A stretch of 11,237 nt of DNA from Planctomycetota bacterium (GTDB lineage Bacteria > Planctomycetota > Planctomycetia > Gemmatales > Gemmataceae), in the NCBI GenBank assembly GCA_016200155.1, contig JACQFG010000179.1, positions 1 through 11,237 on the forward strand. Direction: 5' to 3'. A program made the translations under genes and the position numbers. The first letter of the stretch is position 1. The number at the start of each line of letters is the position of its first letter. Of the stretch, positions 6,312 to 11,237 are shown piece after piece. The notes under the pieces are model-generated. The model did no database searches. It had not been told where the DNA came from and was given only the letters and a program-made list of their open reading frames with translations.

Positions 6312-7781
6312 TCAGTTGAATCGCCAGTGCCTCCCCGGCGAGGTACACGCCAGCTCCTCCTCGGACCACCAGCCTTTCTGGCGCATCAAGCCTTCTGCCA
6401 ACCCCAGGTAGATCACAGTGGACGGGTTTTTCGATAGCTGGGTGTGCTCGGCGAGGAAGCCGGTCTCGGCGAGGGCGGCGGCGGCGTTCTGAAGGTCGGT
6501 GTCGCTGACCCGTGCCGTGGCGATGCCCTTGGCGCGCAGGGTCGCGTCGCCGAGCTTGAAGGCCAGGCGGATCTCGGCGGCGGCGATGGTCGACATGGCG
6601 ATCGATTCGTGGAAGTCGTTCCCGGAGCGAAACTTCGCCGCGGATTGCCGGGCTTGCGCGAGCAGCTCCACGTTCTTGGCGGTCACGGCGGCGTCGGCCT
6701 GCGCCGCGATGATCCCGGCGAGGGCGAAGTTGTAGTCGCTGGGTTCCTTGGCCTTCTCGGCGAGCTTGAGCGCCAGCTCGAAGCGCTGGTGTGCCCCGGT
6801 TGCGCTCGCCCGGCGCGCGGTGGCGACGGCGACGCTGCGGTAGCCAATGTCGGAGACGTTGCCGCGTTCCGGGTCAAGGTCGGCAATGAGCGCCTCGGCC
6901 ATCTGCAAAAGCGCGTCGTCACGCGCGGCGACGGCGGTGTCGGCGAGAATCTCGATGACGTCCCACAGCCCGCTCTGCTTGGCTTCCTTGCGGGCCTCGG
7001 CAAACAGGGCCATGCCGGCGTCCTTCGCGCCGATCTCGACGTAAGCCCCGGCGATTTGAGCCAGGGCCTTCGGCTTGTAGATGAAAAAACGCTCCGCCGC
7101 CTTGGTGGCATCCTCCAGGTGAGCCTTGTTGCGCGTGCGCACCGCACAGCGCGCCTGGATCTTGACGATCTGCATTTTATGGGCGTCGTCCCAGTGCTCA
7201 CGGCTGGTCTTGTGCGCGCGGTCAAACCAGCTTCGATCGTTGAGCCCGGCCGCGAAGTGAGCCTCGAAGCGTGCCTTCACGCTCTTGGCCGGCTCGATGC
7301 TCTCCGCGGTTTCGAATGTCTTTTTGCCCAGCGCGACGTCCCCCATCCGCGCCTGGGCAACGGCGATCAGGTAATAAGCGTCGGCCTTCGCGCCGGTCTT
7401 CGTACAGACGTCGGCGGTCTTCTTGGCCTCGTCGATTTGTTTGCTGTCTTTCGTCTTGATGGCGAGGAGCGTTTGCAGGGCCGCGGTGTCGACGAGCATA
7501 TCGTTGCCCCAGGTCTCGAAGCCGCGCTCCTTGTTTTCGACGGCGACCCGATCGCGGGCCAGGATCAGCAGGGCGCCGATGTCGGCGGGGACGGGTTTTG
7601 CCGCCGGCTTGTCGTCGGTCGGCTTCTTGATCGCGGGATCGTCCTGCTTGGCCTGGTCCGCCTGCTTGGTGCGCAGAAAGCCTGGCCAAACGAACGCGGC
7701 CGTCGCGCCGATGCCGAGCAAGCAAAGACCGACGGAAGCAACGCCGACGATGACGGCGATGTAGACTGTTTTCTTGTTCAT
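6312..7781 (-). CDS. membrane-anchored alanine-rich helical (TPR-like) protein
   Basis: From the ATG at 7781 the protein has 489 residues. Residues 1-4 (MNKK) precede one hydrophobic segment at about 6-32, rich in Val, Gly and Ala, that should anchor it with the rest outside. A hydrophilic Lys/Asp/Pro-rich linker follows (about 38-65). The remainder (about 66-475) is Ala-, Lys- and Glu-rich and reads as repeated helix pairs, for example DAYYLIAVAQARMGDVALGK and ALAQIAGAYVEIGAKDAG, which is typical of TPR or solenoid scaffolds. I see no catalytic motif. The frame is open upstream to an ATG at 7982, but that extension overlaps the protease gene and has an atypical Ser/Arg-rich composition. An ATG at 7805 has no ribosome-binding site. 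Start 7781 has a modest, rather distant GAGG (7794-7797) and gives a clean anchor. It begins 34 bases after the protease stop, suggesting co-transcription. The role is inferred to be scaffold or partner binding; no family is recognised with confidence. Confidence 0.85.
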   Translation of the reverse strand: MNKKTVYIAVIVGVASVGLCLLGIGATAAFVWPGFLRTKQADQAKQDDPAIKKPTDDKPAAKPVPADIGALLILARDRVAVENKERGFETWGNDMLVDTAALQTLLAIKTKDSKQIDEAKKTADVCTKTGAKADAYYLIAVAQARMGDVALGKKTFETAESIEPAKSVKARFEAHFAAGLNDRSWFDRAHKTSREHWDDAHKMQIVKIQARCAVRTRNKAHLEDATKAAERFFIYKPKALAQIAGAYVEIGAKDAGMALFAEARKEAKQSGLWDVIEILADTAVAARDDALLQMAEALIADLDPERGNVSDIGYRSVAVATARRASATGAHQRFELALKLAEKAKEPSDYNFALAGIIAAQADAAVTAKNVELLAQARQSAAKFRSGNDFHESIAMSTIAAAEIRLAFKLGDATLRAKGIATARVSDTDLQNAAAALAETGFLAEHTQLSKNPSTVIYLGLAEGLMRQKGWWSEEELACTSPGRHWRFN

Positions 7782-7815
7782 ATCGTGACCATCCCTCGCC
7801 GTCATTGAGCCGCAA

Positions 7816-8274
7816 TCAGATAACCCGCCCCGTGAACGCTGCGTTCGGAAACGGCACGACTTCCTCGGCCGCTCCGCGGAAGTTGGCGTCGAAGAACTGC
7901 AAGAAGCCGCCGAAACCGAGCAGACTGCGCGCCAGCGGAAACGGGGCGAAGCCGACGATCGCGTGCCATTCGTAGGTTTCAAGGATGCCGTCCGTGATCC
8001 GCAGCTTTACGGGCGCGTAGCGACAACGAATCGAGCCACGCCCAACAAGGTGGACATTTCGCGAAACGGCCTGGCTCAAATCCACGCCGATCATGGGGGC
8101 CAGCGACGGATCGAGAATCGTCTGGTCCGCTCCGGTGTCAAGCAAGCCATCGTCTAGCCGGTAGCCTGAAGGGCCGGTGAACAAAACCGCAAGAAGGGGG
8201 CGCGGCATGATCAACGCGCCAGCCAGCGCCGGCACACCCGAATTCACCGGGCAAGGCGTATAGCGAACAATCAT
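7816..8274 (-). CDS. retropepsin-like aspartic protease
   Basis: The predicted protein has 152 residues with one aspartic protease motif, LLDTGADQTILD at 44-55. Asp-46 would be the catalytic Asp in D-T-G-A. The second family signature, LLGFGGFLQFFDANF at 118-132, matches the ILG...L..F segment near the end of retropepsin domains. One half-site and about 110 residues of core mean it must dimerise, as retroviral proteases do. There is no signal peptide, so it is probably cytoplasmic. The ATG at 8274 overlaps the TGA of the upstream small gene in the sequence ATGA, so the two should be translationally coupled; an ATG at 8304 exists but would lengthen the overlap. In bacteria such retropepsin-like proteins are common and mostly uncharacterised. 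Possible roles include processing of the upstream small protein or of the downstream membrane-anchored protein, but neither is shown. Loss of conserved active-site Asp is not seen, so activity is plausible. Confidence 0.88.
   Translation of the reverse strand: MIVRYTPCPVNSGVPALAGALIMPRPLLAVLFTGPSGYRLDDGLLDTGADQTILDPSLAPMIGVDLSQAVSRNVHLVGRGSIRCRYAPVKLRITDGILETYEWHAIVGFAPFPLARSLLGFGGFLQFFDANFRGAAEEVVPFPNAAFTGRVI
8271..8274 (-). promoter_or_regulatory. ATGA stop-start overlap (translational coupling)
   Basis: On the minus strand, ATG of the protease gene (8274-8272) overlaps TGA of the small DUF5678-like gene (8273-8271). Such overlaps are normally translated by termination-reinitiation, giving linked amounts of the two proteins. 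Confidence 0.8.
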
Positions 8275-8522
8275 GATTGGGCCGAATCTTCGGTAGTGGA
8301 CCACCAGGCGACTTCGTCGGTCACAGCGACCCGACAGATAAGAACATCACCGGGATAGATACCCATCGCGACGAGCATGGCTTCCATTTGCGCCCGATCG
8401 GCATGAGCAACCAGAATGTGCGTGCCATCGTCGCTCCACGCGACAAACTGACCGTTGTATTTTTCGAGTTCCGCGCGCGGAAACCGGCTCTGATTGTGAC
8501 GAAACGCATTGATTTCGATCAT
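8271..8522 (-). CDS. small DUF5678-like protein
   Basis: The protein has 83 residues from the ATG at 8522. Its centre, AELEKYNGQFVAWSDDGTHI at 17-36, followed by ILVAHAD, a short helix (AQMEAMLVAMGI) and DVLICRV, has the L-x-K-Y-x-G-x-(Y/F/W)-V-A layout I associate with DUF5678-type small domains, a fold of strands and one helix with no assigned activity. The C-terminus is acidic (TTEDSAQS). I chose 8522 over the ATG at 8579 because GAAGGG (8529-8534) lies six bases upstream, and because the longer form overlaps the previous stop region and adds an atypical segment. The stop at 8271 overlaps the start of the retropepsin-like protease (ATGA), so the pair is coupled. I recall such a pairing in planctomycetes: a small DUF5678-like gene directly before a retropepsin gene. 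The small protein could be a substrate, inhibitor or adaptor of the protease. The family assignment is moderate. Confidence 0.8.
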   Translation of the reverse strand: MIEINAFRHNQSRFPRAELEKYNGQFVAWSDDGTHILVAHADRAQMEAMLVAMGIYPGDVLICRVAVTDEVAWWSTTEDSAQS

Positions 8523-8579
8523 GGGACACCCTTCGCAGAAAACGTGATTGACGGGTTTATTGTACCCGAATGTCACCAC

Positions 8580-11237
8580 TCATGGAATCGTGATGAACTC
8601 CTGCAAGTTGAACATCCCGTGCGCGCCGTCGCGCCACACCGCCGCACTGCCCAGCACGCCGTCGCGTGGCACGCCATGCCCCTCCGCAAGTTGAGTGATG
8701 AACCGCTCGAAGCGTACGCGCTCCGGCGGGCGCGGCGGTCGACCCAGAGCGATCGCGAACATGGCGTCGATGCGCGTCGCGATCGTGTCGGTCTTGCGTT
8801 CGAGCAGCTTCTTCGCCCACACTTCGGCTTGCTGATGCACGAACGGGTCGTTCAGCATTGCGAGCGCCTGGGCCGGGGTGTTGGTCACGTCGCGCCGGCC
8901 TTGACACACCTTGCCGCCGGGGAAGTTGAAGACTTCGAGGAACTTGGGCGGCTCCATGAGCGTGACCTTGATGTAGATGCTGCGCCGGCCGTTGCCGTCG
9001 AGCGGGCCCTGGAACAGCCGGCGATCGGCGTATTCCTTGTCGCGATATGCCGGAATGCTCTGCCCGAACAGCGCGCGGTCGAGTCGGCCCGACGTTGCCA
9101 GCAGTGAATCGCGGATCGCCTCCGCTTCCATGCGCCGGGCGGGATAGCGCGCCAGCAAGCGATTCTCCGGATCGGCCTCGATCATGGCGGCGCTCGGGGT
9201 GTGCGATAATCGATAGGCGCGCGTCAACACGATCACGCGGATCAGCTTCTTGATCGACCAGCCGTCGGCGGCAAATCGATCCGCCAAATGATCGAGCAAT
9301 TCCGGATGCGACGGCAACTCGCCGACGTGGCCGAAGTCGTCGACGGTGCGGACCAGGCCGGCGCCGAACAGGTGATGCCAGACGCGATTGACCATGACGC
9401 GCGCGGTCAGCGGGTTGTCCTTCGACGCGATCATCTCGGCGAGTTCGAGCCGGCCGCTGCCGGTCGTCTTGATCGGCTCGCGCGCCAGCACCTCGACGTA
9501 GCGGCGCGGCGTTTTCTCGCCGGGCTTCATGCAATCGCCGCGCGTGAAAATCGCCTGATCGTGGCCCGACCCGCTATCGGCCAGCCCCGGCGCGACGCGC
9601 GGCAACGCCAGCTCGCCTTCGAGCTTGCGGTATTCGGCGATCAGCTTGGCGAGTTGCGGCGTCAGGTCGGCGCGATTCTGCAAGAAGCCGATCTGCAGGA
9701 ACGCGTTGATCCACGCCACGCCGTCCTCGTCGCCGCGGTCGTCCTGCCAGGCCTTGACGGCCTGGTAGAGTCGATCCTGGTAAAGTTTTTCGAATGCCTC
9801 CCGTGACTCGAGGCCGGGCGCATTCAGGAACCAAAGGTGTTCCAGCGATGCTTTTGGCGGCGTCGGCTGGTCGTGCAGCACGATCTGCGTGATGCCGAAG
9901 TGCGAGCGCGGGTTGGCGGCGGCCTTCTCCCATGGCACGCGATAGTCCTTGCCGCTGCCCAGGGCGCCGAGCTGATCGGGAAACTTCGGATTGTCGAACT
10001 TCGTCATCAGCTCGGCGTAGACACGCAGATTGTCGGCTTCGGCCGGGATCGGGAAGGTGATCCAGTGCAGCTCGTTCTTGGTGAGGTAGCGAAAGTTGCG
10101 ATAGTTGAGCTGGCAGTTGTTCGACACGAGCCGAACCGCGCTGGCGTTGCCGCCGAGCACCTGGAAGCTGATGTACTTGTGCGTTGCAGCGATGCCGGGC
10201 GAGCGGAGAGTGCCGTTGAGTTTCTCGGAAAGCGCGTGGGAATAGACGCCGGGCGCCAAGATAGTGGATAGGGCCTGGTCGCCGGTCGGGGCGACAATGT
10301 GATCGGCGCTGCGTTCAGGCTGGCGAATCCCGTGACCGTCGGCCTGAAAATGGATGAATCGCCAGTGCAAATCTTCGGGCCGAACTTCGGCGGGGATTTC
10401 CGGACCGTGCCCGAAGCGAAAATCGGCGGCCGTGCGGAACTGCTTGTTGAATGCCGAACGCTCCTTGGCCTCCTTGGCGTACCGATCTTGCACTGATTTT
10501 CGCGCGTCGGCAAACGTCGTTTTCTCCTCGCGCATCGTCAGCATGATCTGCTGCCAGGGGGCCAGCGGATGTTCGAGCGGCAACTTTTCGTCCTTCAGAC
10601 GAGCCAACGCCTTGGCGACGCGCGGCGCCTCGATCTGCTTGAGCCAGGCGTTCGCCAGCTCGTCGCGAATCCCATTCTTGATCACGCGCATCTTTCGCAC
10701 CGTCTCGTCATTGACCTCTGGGGCGTCGATGGTGTGGGCGACCTGGCGCGAGCTGCGCAGAATGCCGAGCAGGCCGTGGTAGTCGCGCATCGAAATCGCG
10801 TCGAGCTTGTGATCGTGACAGCGGGCGCAGGCGATCGTCATCGCCTGGAACGCCTTCGACAGCGTGTCGATCTGGTTGTCCGCGAGGTCGTAGCCGATGG
10901 AGCGCAGGTCGATGCAGTCGTCGTGATTGACCTCGCCGAAGCGATAGAACGCCGTGCCGATGAGCGATTCGTTGAAGCGGCCGCCCCCCTCACCCCCAAC
11001 CCCTCTCCCCCCAGGAGGCGAGGGGCGACTGAGACGCGGCTTCAGCAAGTCGCCCGCGATGTGTTCGCGCACGAGCTGATCGTAACGCACGTCTTCATTG
11101 AATGCGCGAATGAGATAATCGCGATAGCGCCAGGCGTGGTGGACGTCGTAGTTCCACTCGTTGCCATGCGTCTCGGTGAAACGCACGACATCCATCCAGT
11201 GTCGCGCCCAGCGCTCGCCGAAGTGCGGACTCGCCAG
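8580..11237 (-). CDS. DUF1549/DUF1553 (PSCyt2-PSD1) protein, 5' end outside the window
   Basis: The frame is open from the right edge to a stop at 8580, giving at least 885 residues. The visible part begins inside DUF1549 (LASPHFGERWARHW), so an N-terminal signal peptide and a PSCyt1 cytochrome domain probably lie beyond 11237. Counting from the edge: HAWRYRDY at 34-41, CARCHDH with its CxxCH at 137-143, a coiled/charged region at about 175-265, a beta-rich insert at about 270-460 (HKYISFQVLGGNASAVRLVS) resembling carbohydrate-binding or LamG-like inserts of longer family members, then DUF1553 at about 593-850 (GRLELAEMI, NRVWHHLFG, EAEAIRDSL). It is a paralogue of the 56-2263 protein, sharing NR.W.HLFG, HPELLD and ADGWS.KK segments. 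A Gly/Pro-rich in-frame insertion at residues about 67-86 is encoded by a dispersed-type repeat. It should act in the periplasm. It is upstream of, and expected to partner, a DUF1501 protein. The substrate is unknown. Confidence 0.95.
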   Translation of the reverse strand: MASPHFGERWARHWMDVVRFTETHGNEWNYDVHHAWRYRDYLIRAFNEDVRYDQLVREHIAGDLLKPRLSRPSPPGGRGVGGEGGGRFNESLIGTAFYRFGEVNHDDCIDLRSIGYDLADNQIDTLSKAFQAMTIACARCHDHKLDAISMRDYHGLLGILRSSRQVAHTIDAPEVNDETVRKMRVIKNGIRDELANAWLKQIEAPRVAKALARLKDEKLPLEHPLAPWQQIMLTMREEKTTFADARKSVQDRYAKEAKERSAFNKQFRTAADFRFGHGPEIPAEVRPEDLHWRFIHFQADGHGIRQPERSADHIVAPTGDQALSTILAPGVYSHALSEKLNGTLRSPGIAATHKYISFQVLGGNASAVRLVSNNCQLNYRNFRYLTKNELHWITFPIPAEADNLRVYAELMTKFDNPKFPDQLGALGSGKDYRVPWEKAAANPRSHFGITQIVLHDQPTPPKASLEHLWFLNAPGLESREAFEKLYQDRLYQAVKAWQDDRGDEDGVAWINAFLQIGFLQNRADLTPQLAKLIAEYRKLEGELALPRVAPGLADSGSGHDQAIFTRGDCMKPGEKTPRRYVEVLAREPIKTTGSGRLELAEMIASKDNPLTARVMVNRVWHHLFGAGLVRTVDDFGHVGELPSHPELLDHLADRFAADGWSIKKLIRVIVLTRAYRLSHTPSAAMIEADPENRLLARYPARRMEAEAIRDSLLATSGRLDRALFGQSIPAYRDKEYADRRLFQGPLDGNGRRSIYIKVTLMEPPKFLEVFNFPGGKVCQGRRDVTNTPAQALAMLNDPFVHQQAEVWAKKLLERKTDTIATRIDAMFAIALGRPPRPPERVRFERFITQLAEGHGVPRDGVLGSAAVWRDGAHGMFNLQEFITIP
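10986..11026. repeat. G/C-rich palindromic repeat inside the DUF1549 coding region
   Basis: The plus strand reads CCCCTCACCCCCAACCCCTC, then a C-run, then GGAGGCGAGGGG. CCCCTC (11000-11005) pairs with GAGGGG (11020-11025), with partial pairing inside. The minus strand encodes SRPSPPGGRGVGGEGGGRF, low-complexity sequence unlike the rest of the protein, between HIAGDLL and NESLIGTAFYRFG, two segments I recognise as conserved in DUF1549 proteins. The CCCTCACCCC...AACCCCTCTCCC wording is one I know as a widespread dispersed repeat in several phyla. It appears to have entered the gene in frame without a stop. Confidence 0.65.

Noticed and set aside
6444..7808. Long plus-strand frame (454 codons), opposite the TPR-like gene
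   Set aside because: The minus-strand frame has a clear membrane anchor and helical periodicity and fits the co-directional gene run. The plus-strand product has no recognisable motif.
6312..7982. Upstream ATG at 7982 as the start of the TPR-like protein
   Set aside because: The extra 67 residues overlap the protease gene, are Ser/Arg-rich, and would move the membrane anchor inside the protein.
8557..9534. Alternative minus-strand frame of 325 codons inside the right-hand DUF1553 gene
   Set aside because: It overlaps the strongly conserved DUF1553 coding frame and is Arg/Ala/Gly-rich noise of the type GC-rich shadows produce.

Overview
The window is GC-rich bacterial DNA whose protein families point to the phylum Planctomycetota. 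Two genes carry the planctomycete cytochrome/DUF1549/DUF1553 (PSCyt1, PSCyt2, PSD1) architecture, one encodes a Tat-exported DUF1501 protein, and several short hairpin repeats of a kind I associate with planctomycete genomes sit between or inside genes. All eight supported genes lie on the minus strand, so transcription runs from right to left. The genus is not determinable by eye.

In transcription order: (1) 8580-11237, a large DUF1549/DUF1553 protein whose 5' end lies beyond the right edge; (2) 8271-8522, a small DUF5678-like protein; (3) 7816-8274, a retropepsin-like aspartic protease whose start codon overlaps the previous stop as ATGA; (4) 6312-7781, a membrane-anchored, alanine-rich helical (TPR-like) protein; (5) 5142-6272, a protein made almost entirely of five exact 74-residue repeats rich in Trp, His and Arg; (6) 3437-4855, a Tat-exported DUF1501 protein; (7) 2398-3207, a secreted HExxH metallopeptidase-like protein; (8) 56-2263, a compact cytochrome c/DUF1549/DUF1553 protein. 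Genes 2 to 5 are close together (4-base overlap, gaps of 34 and 39 bases) and may be one transcription unit, possibly including gene 1 (57-base gap).

In planctomycetes a DUF1549/DUF1553 gene is usually next to a DUF1501 gene. Here they are separated by genes 2 to 5 (about 3.4 kb), which looks like an accessory cassette inserted into, or assembled between, a standard pair. The repeat protein is the least explained object. Its repeats keep an exact 222-base phase, and two adjacent repeats keep identical amino acids over an eleven-residue core while most synonymous positions have changed, so the protein sequence has been selected. I infer a nucleic-acid- or ligand-binding repeat array, without proof.

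Non-coding structure includes a perfect 30-bp inverted repeat just after the DUF1501 stop (terminator-like on the minus strand, and probably a dispersed repeat), a second hairpin repeat next to it, a 9-bp-stem hairpin at the left edge, and a G-rich palindromic repeat inserted in frame in the right-hand DUF1549/DUF1553 gene. A perfect TATAAT hexamer lies upstream of the metallopeptidase gene. I saw no rRNA, tRNA, CRISPR array, transposase or integrase.
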